Shown here one piece after another: positions 7,078-14,263 of a stretch of 17,370 bases of DNA (position 1 is the first letter of the stretch; each line of letters starts with the position of its first letter). A program made the translations under genes and the position numbers. Source of the DNA: JBCDCE01 sp039182515 (GTDB lineage: Bacteria; Pseudomonadota; Alphaproteobacteria; Rhodobacterales; Rhodobacteraceae); assembly GCA_039182515.1 (NCBI GenBank), contig JBCDCE010000075.1:1-17370 (forward strand), read 5' to 3'. Below the pieces are notes generated by a model. That model did no database searches, was not told the DNA's origin, and worked only from the letters and a program-made list of their open reading frames with translations.

Positions 7078-7757
7078 ATATGTTTGAGACTACGCTTTTG
7101 GAAGCGGCCGCCACCGAGGCAATATCCATTGCACAGGTCGATGCACCAGAGGCCCTCAAAACCATCCTTAAACCCGGGATCGGTGCGGCTCTTTGGCAGC
7201 GAGACATGCCGAAGGAGGTGCAAAGCTGGCTCGACGCGCTCAAGCCAGATGCCTTGCCACGCGCGCGGGTCGTTTTGCAGCCCCATGCTGTGTCGCAGAT
7301 GATCACGCATTTGGCCGATGTCGCGGAGATGCCAAAAGGGCCGGAACGGGCGTGGTTCGAGGCAGATGTCACAGCGCTTGCGGCGCGCTTTTCCAATCTC
7401 ATGGAAACTCCTTACCTGCGCCTGAGGCTCGACGTGATCTCGTCTAATGCCTGTCGTAAGTTTCACATCGATGCGATCACCGCGCGCCTCTTGTGCACGT
7501 ATCGCGGCACGGGCACGCAGTACGGTATTTCTGAGTATGGTGAAGAGCCAAACGAGGTTTCTACTGTCGCTACAGGCGCGCCTTTGATCTTGCGCGGAAC
7601 TCTATGGCCGTCGGGTCACCCCGCTGATGCGCACGAAGAGCCAGCAGAACCACCTGCCAAAGCTTTGCTGCACCGCTCGCCGCCGATTGAGGGCACAGGC
7701 GAAACAAGGCTTGTGCTGGTATTGGATCCAGTCACAGATTTGGACGATGATTTTTAG
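7074..7757 (+). CDS. DUF1826-family protein, 227 aa, zinc-starvation operon partner
   Basis: It resembles the DUF1826 family, which I recall as a neighbour of COG0523 GTPases. The ATG at 7074 overlaps the upstream TGA (ATGA), with AGGA before it, so translational coupling is likely; a GTG at 7050 is possible but less suitable. The recognisable core is the segment around RKFHIDAITARLLCTYRG (128-145) and LLHRSPPIEG (198-207). H131-x-D133, then H200 and R212 twelve residues later, reproduce the HxD...H...R spacing of Fe(II)/2-oxoglutarate oxygenases. That is an inference from spacing, not an established activity. The tail is acidic (DLDDDF). No signal peptide or membrane segment is present. The gene probably shares the Zur-type control of the operon. 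Confidence 0.8.
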   Translation: MNMFETTLLEAAATEAISIAQVDAPEALKTILKPGIGAALWQRDMPKEVQSWLDALKPDALPRARVVLQPHAVSQMITHLADVAEMPKGPERAWFEADVTALAARFSNLMETPYLRLRLDVISSNACRKFHIDAITARLLCTYRGTGTQYGISEYGEEPNEVSTVATGAPLILRGTLWPSGHPADAHEEPAEPPAKALLHRSPPIEGTGETRLVLVLDPVTDLDDDF

Positions 7758-7885
7758 AGTGTAGGTTGATTTTTGCGCAAAGCGGCAAACATTCTGACAT
7801 TCAGATTACATTTTACCGCAAGCCCTTGCATCACCTTCCGGCCCCGGTCACGATGTCTGCAAGCCTATGAACCAGGGAGAGCCGA

Positions 7886-8935
7886 TTGCCGCTCGGAACA
7901 TTGCCGCCTCAGGACGATGCCGCACTTCAAGAGACCCTTCTGGAGTTTCCAGACAACCGTTTGTTGATTGACCTTTGCGGTGAATATGATCGCAACCTCG
8001 CCCAGATCGAAAAAGAGCTGAGCGTGCAGATCCTGCGCCGTGGCAATCAATTGGCGGTTATTGGCGAGCAAGAGAGCCGCAACCGTGCTAAAGCGGTGCT
8101 TGAAACGCTATACGCCCGGCTCGAGGCGGGCGGCGCGCTGGACAGCGGCGAGGTTGATGGTGAGTTGCGTCTCTCTGCGTCCAGCCCAACATCGAGCGCC
8201 GATCCAGCCTCTGCCTCAGCAGAAGGCACCGGCGCCCGCGACGGCGATCAAACAGAGATGTTTCCGACCAACACGGTCGAAATAACCACCCGCAAAAAGC
8301 TGGTAAAGCCGCGCACCCAGGCGCAAAAGGCCTATGTGCGCGGGCTTTTCGCTAACGAGCTCGCTTTTGGCATTGGCCCTGCTGGCACGGGCAAAACCTA
8401 CTTGGCCGTGGCTGTGGGCGTGAACATGTTTATCAGCGGCCACGTGGACCGGATCATCCTGAGCCGTCCAGCTGTGGAGGCGGGCGAGCGTTTGGGCTTT
8501 TTGCCAGGCGACATGAAAGACAAGGTCGATCCCTACATGCAGCCGCTTTACGATGCGTTGAACGATTTTTTGCCCGGCAAGCAAGTGGCCAAGCTCATCG
8601 AAGAAAAGCGCATTGAGATTGCCCCCTTGGCCTTCATGCGCGGACGCACGTTGAGCCGGGCTTTTGTGGTTCTGGACGAGGCGCAAAACGCCACCTCGAT
8701 GCAGATGAAGATGTTCCTCACGCGTCTGGGCGAGGGGAGCCGCATGGTGATCACGGGCGACCGCACCCAGATCGATCTGCCGCGCGGGGTGCAATCTGGC
8801 CTCAAAGACGCCGAGCGTCTCCTAAGTCGGATCCCCAACATCAGCTTTAACTACTTCACAGCAGAAGATGTGGTGCGCCACCCGCTCGTGGCGGCGATCA
8901 TCAAGGCCTATGACAAAGACGCCGAACGTGGCTGA
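7886..8935 (+). CDS. ybeZ: PhoH-like ATPase (YbeZ), 349 aa
   Basis: This is a PhoH-family P-loop ATPase that partners YbeY in RNA metabolism and ribosome quality control. The N-terminal KH-like region has the family's NRLLIDLCGEYDRNLAQIE block (about 24-42). It is followed by a low-complexity Ser/Ala-rich linker (about 95-125), Walker A GPAGTGKT (164-171) and Walker B VVLDEAQN (261-268). The only suitable start is TTG at 7886, with GGGAGA five bases upstream; the ATG at 7867 is in another frame and soon closes. It heads the cluster that continues with a zinc-ribbon gene, ybeY, corC and lnt. The 128 bases before it hold no gene; the promoter was not resolved. Confidence 0.95.
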   Translation: MPLGTLPPQDDAALQETLLEFPDNRLLIDLCGEYDRNLAQIEKELSVQILRRGNQLAVIGEQESRNRAKAVLETLYARLEAGGALDSGEVDGELRLSASSPTSSADPASASAEGTGARDGDQTEMFPTNTVEITTRKKLVKPRTQAQKAYVRGLFANELAFGIGPAGTGKTYLAVAVGVNMFISGHVDRIILSRPAVEAGERLGFLPGDMKDKVDPYMQPLYDALNDFLPGKQVAKLIEEKRIEIAPLAFMRGRTLSRAFVVLDEAQNATSMQMKMFLTRLGEGSRMVITGDRTQIDLPRGVQSGLKDAERLLSRIPNISFNYFTAEDVVRHPLVAAIIKAYDKDAERG

Positions 8936-9188
8936 AGAAAACAGCTCAGAGCCAGATACCCATTCATGGTTTCAGCGCATGCTCAAAGCCACGGTCTCGG
9001 GCCCGCGCTTTGACCGCATGAAACGCGAAACCCAAGAATGGCAAGTCGCCTGTGCCACCTGTGGGCGCGGCAAAGATCTGTGGTCTGCAGGCGGCGTCCG
9101 CACAAGGGGCTTTGGCCGCAACCATGCCAAAGGCTTTTGTGCAGGCTGCAATGAGGTGCGATCCATCGTGGTGACCAAACGCACATGA
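8910..9188 (+). CDS. Small four-cysteine (zinc-ribbon-like) protein between phoH and ybeY, 92 aa
   Basis: The frame overlaps the end of phoH by 26 bases and shares ATGA with the ybeY start, so it is embedded in the operon. The protein has two CxxC knuckles, C48-x-x-C51 (CATC) and C77-x-x-C80 (CAGC), 25 residues apart, within a Trp/Gly/Arg-rich basic segment, as expected of a small zinc-binding, possibly RNA-binding, ribbon. The N-terminal 40 residues are polar. ATG 8910 has AAGG a few bases upstream; a GTG at 8928 overlapping the phoH stop is the alternative (86 aa). I do not recognise a named family. Its position suggests work with PhoH and YbeY on rRNA or RNA decay. Confidence 0.75.
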   Translation: MTKTPNVAEENSSEPDTHSWFQRMLKATVSGPRFDRMKRETQEWQVACATCGRGKDLWSAGGVRTRGFGRNHAKGFCAGCNEVRSIVVTKRT

Positions 9189-9676
9189 GCGTTGAGATTG
9201 CCCAAGAAGACCCGCGCTGGGCAAGCCTAGATTTGGCTGAAATCGCGGAACGCGCCACGCAAGCGCTTTTTGAGCATTTGAACATCGACCCAAGCGCGGA
9301 ACTCGCGCTTTTGGCCTGCGATGATGCGCGGATAACAGAGCTCAACGGCACCTTTCGCGACAAACCGAAGGCCACAAACGTGCTCAGTTGGCCGAGCCTA
9401 GAGCGTCGTGCGGATCAGCCGGGGCAAAGGCCTGAGCCGCCTCAACCGGACGCATGGGGGGCGTTCGAACTGGGCGATATCGCGTTGGGGTATGAAACCT
9501 GCTTGGCTGAAGCCGAAGCCGCAGCGATTCCCTTTGAGCACCACGTAACGCATCTCATTATGCACGCGACCCTGCATTTGTTGGGTTATGATCACATAAA
9601 TTCGGCAGATGGCGACCTAATGGAAGAAATCGAGGTGGAAGTCCTTGCAAGCTTGGGGCTGCACAACCCATATTAA
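9185..9676 (+). CDS. ybeY: Endoribonuclease YbeY (rRNA maturation factor), 163 aa
   Basis: This is a metal-dependent endoribonuclease required for 16S rRNA 3'-end maturation and 70S quality control. The diagnostic zinc-binding motif HATLHLLGYDH occupies residues 127-137 (H127, H131, H137), preceded by the family's GDIALGYET segment (97-105). A Pro-rich insertion (about 74-92) before GDIA lengthens the protein slightly. The start overlaps the stop of the zinc-ribbon gene (ATGA), suggesting coupled translation. It ends 44 bases before corC. Confidence 0.97.
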   Translation: MSVEIAQEDPRWASLDLAEIAERATQALFEHLNIDPSAELALLACDDARITELNGTFRDKPKATNVLSWPSLERRADQPGQRPEPPQPDAWGAFELGDIALGYETCLAEAEAAAIPFEHHVTHLIMHATLHLLGYDHINSADGDLMEEIEVEVLASLGLHNPY

Positions 9677-9720
9677 ATGCGTCTGGCGAGCAACGCTCGC
9701 GTAACCAATGATTGTTGATA

Positions 9721-10596
9721 ATGAACGCCTCCCCTAAGGGGTTATCTCCAGAGCCGCAGAGCACCTCCCTTGAGGTACCTGCTGATGCCGAAGACCCCCG
9801 ACCGTCGAGTGATGGTCTTCTCAGCCGTTTGATCGGCGCCTTCTCTCCCTCAGATACCCCCGATACGTCGCAGAGCCTAGCGCCCAATGGCACAGCTGAA
9901 GGCATATTCGCCCTGCGCCAGATGCGCGTGCAGGACGTGGCCATTCCAAAGGTCGAGATCACGGCTGTGCCTGCCGACACTACGCTCGAAGAACTGGTGA
10001 GCACCTTTCGCGAAAGCGGCAAAACCCGGCTTCCTGTCTATGACGGAACGCTCGATCAACCTATGGGCCTTGTGCACCTCAAAGACCTCGCACTGCGCCA
10101 TGGGTTCAATGGTCAAAGCACTTTTGATCTCGCGTCCATGTTGCGTCCACTGATCTATGCGCCACCCTCGATGCCCATCGATGTGTTGCTGCAAAAGATG
10201 CAAAGCGAGCGCATGCATATGGCGCTTGTGATCGACGAATATGGCGGGGTCGATGGGCTCGCGACGATCGAAGATCTGATCGAGACGGTCATCGGTGAGA
10301 TCGAAGACGAACACGACGTGGATGAAGACGCGCTCTGGTTCGAAGAAAAGCCCGGGCTCTACGTTGCACTCGCAAAAACACCGCTTGAAGATTTCGAAAA
10401 AGCCACGGGCACGTCCTTAACGAGCCACGAAGATGTGGACGAAGAAGACATCGGAACGCTCGGAGGGCTCGTCTTTATGCTCTCAGGACGCGTGCCCTTG
10501 CGGGGCGAAGTTGTGGCGCATCCCTCTGGCCCGGAATTTGAAGTGGTTGATGCGGATCCAAGGCGCGTCAAACGCCTGCGCGTGCGCATCCCATGA
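9721..10596 (+). CDS. corC: CBS-domain CorC/HlyC-type protein (YbeX-like), 291 aa
   Basis: The protein has a low-complexity N-terminus (1-60), two CBS domains (about 68-125 and 140-195, with VIDEYGGVDGLATIEDLIE as the second-domain signature), an acidic linker, and a C-terminal CorC/HlyC transporter-associated domain (about 210-291). The DUF21 membrane domain of larger HlyC/CorB-type proteins is absent, so this is the soluble YbeX/CorC form linked to magnesium and cobalt handling and, in E. coli, to ribosome health. The ATG at 9721 is chosen; TTG codons upstream in frame are less likely. The stop overlaps the lnt start (ATGA). Confidence 0.92.
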   Translation: MNASPKGLSPEPQSTSLEVPADAEDPRPSSDGLLSRLIGAFSPSDTPDTSQSLAPNGTAEGIFALRQMRVQDVAIPKVEITAVPADTTLEELVSTFRESGKTRLPVYDGTLDQPMGLVHLKDLALRHGFNGQSTFDLASMLRPLIYAPPSMPIDVLLQKMQSERMHMALVIDEYGGVDGLATIEDLIETVIGEIEDEHDVDEDALWFEEKPGLYVALAKTPLEDFEKATGTSLTSHEDVDEEDIGTLGGLVFMLSGRVPLRGEVVAHPSGPEFEVVDADPRRVKRLRVRIP

Positions 10597-12128
10597 CCCT
10601 CAGCCCGCGCCGCCACGCGCTCGCCTCACTGGTGCTGGGCGCGCTGGCAGCAACGGGACAAGCGCCCCTTGGTTGGAGCCTCCTCGCACTCTTGGCCTTT
10701 GCTGGGATGGCCTGGATCCTACCGCGCACAAAGCGCCCCGCGCGAGCAGGCTGGTTCTTTGGCTTGGCGTATTTCGCAACTGCGCTGCATTGGATCGTGG
10801 AGCCGTTCCTGGTTGATCCCGAAACCTACGGCTGGATGGCGCCTTTTGCGCTGCTTTTCATGTGCGGAGGCTTGGCGCTCTTCTGGGGCTTGGCAGGTTG
10901 GCTCAGTGCCCGACTGAACGGTGGGAAAGGCGGGACTGCCGATCCGCTTATTTGGGCGCTCGCACTCTCAGCCCTCGAAATGGCGCGCGGCTATGTCTTC
11001 ACAGGCTTTCCTTGGGCTGCACCTGGATATCTGCTTTTGGATACAGGGTATGCGCAAATGGCTTCTGTCGTTGGGGTCTATGGGCTCACGACGCTTGTGC
11101 TCGTCTTTGCTGCACTCCCCGCAAAGATTTTGATGTCTCAGGGTGCAGCTAGGGCAGGGCTACTCGGACTTGGTGCTCTCATTCTAGCTAGCCCTCTCAG
11201 CCAGATAGAGCTTTTGCCCACGCCTGCCGAAGGGCCCGCAACGCAACAACCGATGCCGCTCATCCGTCTTGTGCAGCCCAGTGTGGCCCAAGAGGAAAAA
11301 TGGGATCCAACCCTGCGCGATAAGCACTTCGAACGCCTTTTGACCCTCACGGCAGCCCCAAGCGCACAGGGCGTGCCGGACGTGATCATCTGGCCGGAGT
11401 CTTCTGTCACGATCTGGCTCGATCTTGCAGAAGAAGAAATGCGCCGTATGCAAGAGGCCGCTGGCGAGGCCGAAGTGATCTTTGGCGTGCAAAGCTATGT
11501 GGCGGGGCGTTATTTCAACAGTCTTGCCACTCTTGTGCCAAGTTCTCCTATGCCCCAGCACGTCTACAACAAATCGCATCTTGTCCCTTTTGGCGAATAT
11601 ACACCCTTCTTTGGGCTCTTGCGGCGGTTTGATGTTTTTGGGCTGACCGAGCGCTCAGGCGGTGGCTTTTCGCCAGGCGAGGGGGCGCGTGTTTTGACCC
11701 TGCCCAAACTTGGCGCGTTTCAGCCTTTGATTTGTTACGAGGGTCTCTTCCCGCAGTTTGTAAACCGCGCGCCTGTGCGACCCGATCTTATGGTGTTGAT
11801 CACCAACGACGGATGGTTTGGCGATTGGGCCGGCCCCCACCAACATCTGGCAAAAGCGCGGATGCGCAGCATCGAGCAAGCCTTGCCAATGCTCCGGGGC
11901 GACAACATCGGTATTTCAGCCGTTATCGATGCCAAAGGCGCGCTGGTGGCGCAAATGGGCCTGGGCGCGGAAGGTGTGCTTGATGCGCGCCTGCCACCTC
12001 CAAGCCCAGCAACGCTCTACAGCCGGATCGGAGACGCGCCGCTTGCCGTGCTATTAAGCGTTGTTCTTTTCGGCGCAGGAGCGCGCGCAGGTCGGGGGCT
12101 TATTGACCCGCCCGCAGAAGGGGTCTAA
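10593..12128 (+). CDS. lnt: Apolipoprotein N-acyltransferase, 511 aa
   Basis: This inner-membrane enzyme transfers an acyl chain from phospholipid to the N-terminal cysteine of lipoproteins, the last step of lipoprotein maturation. Several hydrophobic segments occupy about residues 8-205 and one more (about 482-497) closes the protein. Between them sits a periplasmic nitrilase-like domain with the catalytic triad E269 (in IWPES), K327 (in NKSHLVPFGEY) and C381 (in LICYEG). The conserved ITNDGWFG follows at 403-410. The ATG overlaps the corC stop. It is the last gene of the ybeZ cluster, and the metK riboswitch starts 18 bases after its stop. Confidence 0.97.
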   Translation: MTLSPRRHALASLVLGALAATGQAPLGWSLLALLAFAGMAWILPRTKRPARAGWFFGLAYFATALHWIVEPFLVDPETYGWMAPFALLFMCGGLALFWGLAGWLSARLNGGKGGTADPLIWALALSALEMARGYVFTGFPWAAPGYLLLDTGYAQMASVVGVYGLTTLVLVFAALPAKILMSQGAARAGLLGLGALILASPLSQIELLPTPAEGPATQQPMPLIRLVQPSVAQEEKWDPTLRDKHFERLLTLTAAPSAQGVPDVIIWPESSVTIWLDLAEEEMRRMQEAAGEAEVIFGVQSYVAGRYFNSLATLVPSSPMPQHVYNKSHLVPFGEYTPFFGLLRRFDVFGLTERSGGGFSPGEGARVLTLPKLGAFQPLICYEGLFPQFVNRAPVRPDLMVLITNDGWFGDWAGPHQHLAKARMRSIEQALPMLRGDNIGISAVIDAKGALVAQMGLGAEGVLDARLPPPSPATLYSRIGDAPLAVLLSVVLFGAGARAGRGLIDPPAEGV

Positions 12129-12146
12129 GCGCGGTAAATCTTAACG

Positions 12147-12191
12147 CCCCCCAACGGCTTCCTGACGGGGTGGTGCAACTCTAATGGAGCA
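12147..12191 (+). promoter_or_regulatory. SAM/SAH riboswitch controlling metK
   Basis: The core AACGGCTTCCTGAC (12153-12166), flanked by CCCC (12149-12152) and GGGG (12167-12170) and followed by AATGGAGCA (12183-12191), matches the SAM/SAH riboswitch class of Rhodobacterales. P1 is the CCCC/GGGG stem. The pseudoknot pairs GC-TCC of the loop (12157-12162, one bulged T) with GGAGC (12186-12190). That GGAG is also the metK ribosome-binding site, eight bases before the ATG, so ligand binding would hide it and switch translation off when S-adenosylmethionine is plentiful. Confidence 0.9.
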
Positions 12192-12197
12192 CGTTTC

Positions 12198-13379
12198 ATG
12201 TCTCGCCAAAATTACGTTTTCACTTCTGAGTCCGTTTCAGAAGGTCATCCAGATAAGGTTTGTGACCGCATTTCAGATGCCGTGCTCGACGCGCTTTTAA
12301 CCGTAGAGCCAGAGGCCCGCGTGGCCTGCGAAACCTTTGCGACAACCAACCAAGTTGTGATTGGTGGCGAGATTGGCCTGTCGGACCCTGAGCGCTTGGC
12401 CCAAATGCAAGACGAGATTGACGGCATTGCGCGCGCCTGCATCAAAGACATTGGCTACGAGCAAGACAAGTTCCACCATGCCACCTGCAATGTGTTGAAC
12501 CTTCTGCACGAGCAATCGGCGCATATCGCGCAGGGTGTGAATGCCTCGGGTAACAAAGACGAGGGTGCTGGCGACCAAGGCATCATGTTTGGCTACGCCT
12601 GCCGCGAGACGCCCGAATTGATGCCCGCCCCCATTCACTATTCCCATGCGATCCTGCGGCGGTTGGCGGAAGTGCGCAAATCTGGCGCGGAGCCCAGCCT
12701 ACGGCCTGACGCCAAGAGCCAAATTTCGCTGCGCTATGAAGATGGCAAGCCTGTGGATGTAACCTCTATTGTTTTGTCGACGCAGCACGCTTCCGAGGAT
12801 CAAACCAGCGATGATATCCGCGCGATTGTGGAACCTTATATTCGCGAAGTGCTTCCCTCCGGCTGGATTACAGAGGCCACCGAGTGGTGGGTGAATCCCA
12901 CAGGCACCTTTGTGATCGGCGGGCCAGACGGCGATGCCGGCCTCACAGGGCGTAAAATCATTGTGGATACCTATGGCGGTGCGGCCCCTCATGGTGGCGG
13001 TGCGTTTTCGGGCAAAGACCCAACCAAGGTGGACCGTTCAGCGGCCTACGCGGCGCGTTACGTGGCCAAAAACATTGTAGCGGCTGGCCTGGCGGATCGC
13101 TGCACGCTGCAGTTGAGCTATGCGATTGGCGTGGCCAAGCCACTTTCGATCTACGTCGATACTTATGGGACCAGCGACGTGCCGCCTGCGCAGATTGAAG
13201 CAGCGGTCGGCAAAGTGATGGATCTCACACCACGCGGGATCCGGGCGCATCTTGGGCTCAATAAACCTATTTACCAGCGCACCGCAGCCTACGGCCACTT
13301 TGGCCGCGCTCCGGAGGCGGACGGCGGGTTTTCTTGGGAACGAACCGATCTTGTTGATGCGCTTAAATCCGAGATTTGA
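12198..13379 (+). CDS. metK: S-adenosylmethionine synthase, 393 aa
   Basis: It makes S-adenosylmethionine from methionine and ATP in the cytoplasm. Family signatures are present: EGHPDKVCDRISD (15-27), GAGDQGIMFGYA (the adenine-binding hexapeptide region, near residue 120) and GGGAFSGKDPTKVDRSAAY (near 263-281). The length is normal for the family. Translation is predicted to be controlled by the SAM/SAH riboswitch directly upstream, a product-feedback arrangement. A strong hairpin terminator follows the gene. Confidence 0.98.
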   Translation: MSRQNYVFTSESVSEGHPDKVCDRISDAVLDALLTVEPEARVACETFATTNQVVIGGEIGLSDPERLAQMQDEIDGIARACIKDIGYEQDKFHHATCNVLNLLHEQSAHIAQGVNASGNKDEGAGDQGIMFGYACRETPELMPAPIHYSHAILRRLAEVRKSGAEPSLRPDAKSQISLRYEDGKPVDVTSIVLSTQHASEDQTSDDIRAIVEPYIREVLPSGWITEATEWWVNPTGTFVIGGPDGDAGLTGRKIIVDTYGGAAPHGGGAFSGKDPTKVDRSAAYAARYVAKNIVAAGLADRCTLQLSYAIGVAKPLSIYVDTYGTSDVPPAQIEAAVGKVMDLTPRGIRAHLGLNKPIYQRTAAYGHFGRAPEADGGFSWERTDLVDALKSEI

Positions 13380-13388
13380 TCCAATTGA

Positions 13389-13419
13389 GATGCGGGCTTG
13401 TCGCCCGCATCGCGGTTTT
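13389..13419 (+). terminator. Rho-independent terminator after metK
   Basis: GATGCGGGC (13389-13397) and GCCCGCATC (13403-13411) form a perfect 9-pair stem with a 5-base loop, followed by GCGG and TTTT (13416-13419). It starts 10 bases after the metK stop. The T tract is short and displaced, so some read-through into trmB is plausible. Confidence 0.75.
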
Positions 13420-13448
13420 CTTGGCGCTATGATGCGAGGTCCGTACTT

Positions 13449-14165
13449 ATGACGGATGGCAAACACCCCAGCGGCGCGCCATGGCGCAACTTTTATGGCC
13501 GGTTTAAAGGAAAAGGCCTGCGCGAGGCCCAGCAAGCGCGGCTGGAGGAAGATCTGGCGAAGCTCTCGCCGGGGCCTGTGGGCTGGGAGGAGAACCCGAG
13601 CCGTGTTCCGCTTGATCTTGAGGGGCTTTTTGGCGGTAAACCACTTTGGCTCGAGATTGGCTTTGGGGGTGGCGAGCACTTGGTGCATCAAGCGGTCTCT
13701 AACTCTGATGTGGGGATTATTGGCGCAGAGCCTTATATCAATGGCGTGGCCATGCTTTTGGGCAAGATCGAAGAGGCGGGTGTTGAAAACGTGCGGGTTT
13801 ATCCGGGCGACGCGCGGCATATGTTCGATGTATTGCCGGAGGCCTCTGTGGGCCGTGCGTTTTTGCTGTATCCCGATCCTTGGCCTAAAAAACGCCATCA
13901 CCGCCGCCGGTTCGTGACCCAAGAGCATTTGGAGCCCTTGGCGCGGGTGATGGCGCCAGGTGCTGCGTTTCGTGTGGCCACCGATATTCCCGACTATGTG
14001 CGGCAAACCTTGCTTGAAGTGCCGAAAGCGGGATTTGAGTGGACAGTTGAAGGGCCCCGCGATTGGCGTGAGGCTTGGCCCGATTGGATCTCGACGCGGT
14101 ATGAGCAAAAAGCGCTGCGGGAGGGTCGGGTGCCGCATTACTTGAGCTTTGTGCGGCAGGGCTAG
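13449..14165 (+). CDS. trmB: tRNA (guanine-N7-)-methyltransferase, 238 aa
   Basis: It methylates G46 of tRNAs using S-adenosylmethionine. The SAM-binding motif LEIGFGGGEH (about 69-78) and the family signature YPDPWPKKRHHRRRF (about 141-155) are clear, as is the C-terminal TRYEQKALREGR block. ATG 13449 is chosen; the in-frame TTG at 13398 lies inside the metK terminator loop and would add 17 unrelated residues. GAGG lies about 9 bases before the ATG. Placement right after metK puts a SAM consumer beside the SAM producer, though the terminator between them argues against simple co-expression. Confidence 0.96.
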   Translation: MTDGKHPSGAPWRNFYGRFKGKGLREAQQARLEEDLAKLSPGPVGWEENPSRVPLDLEGLFGGKPLWLEIGFGGGEHLVHQAVSNSDVGIIGAEPYINGVAMLLGKIEEAGVENVRVYPGDARHMFDVLPEASVGRAFLLYPDPWPKKRHHRRRFVTQEHLEPLARVMAPGAAFRVATDIPDYVRQTLLEVPKAGFEWTVEGPRDWREAWPDWISTRYEQKALREGRVPHYLSFVRQG

Positions 14166-14170
14166 CCTCG

Positions 14171-14200
14171 GATTTTGAGTATTTTTGCCAAGAAAAAGAG
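14171..14200 (+). other. AT-rich intergenic motif with a TTTTT/AAAAA hairpin
   Basis: The segment after trmB reads GATTTTGAGTATTTTTGCCAA then AGAAAAAGA. TTTTT (14182-14186) and AAAAA (14193-14197) can pair around a 6-base loop. From memory, similar 'GAGTATTTTTG..AAGA' strings recur just after genes in Rhodobacterales genomes; that recollection cannot be verified here. Its role, if any, is unknown. Confidence 0.3.
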
Positions 14201-14263
14201 GGATGCCATTGTGGGCTGGGATGGGTCTCGCTAAGAGGTGCGTTGCGAAGAAGGAGAGCTCTT

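Noticed and set aside
7867..7971. ATG upstream of phoH as its start
   Set aside because: It is out of frame with phoH and closes after about 35 codons; the TTG at 7886 has a good ribosome-binding site.
13038..14138. 366-codon minus-strand frame spanning metK and trmB
   Set aside because: It crosses two well-supported genes and a terminator and has no recognisable motif; it is a GC-rich antisense artefact.
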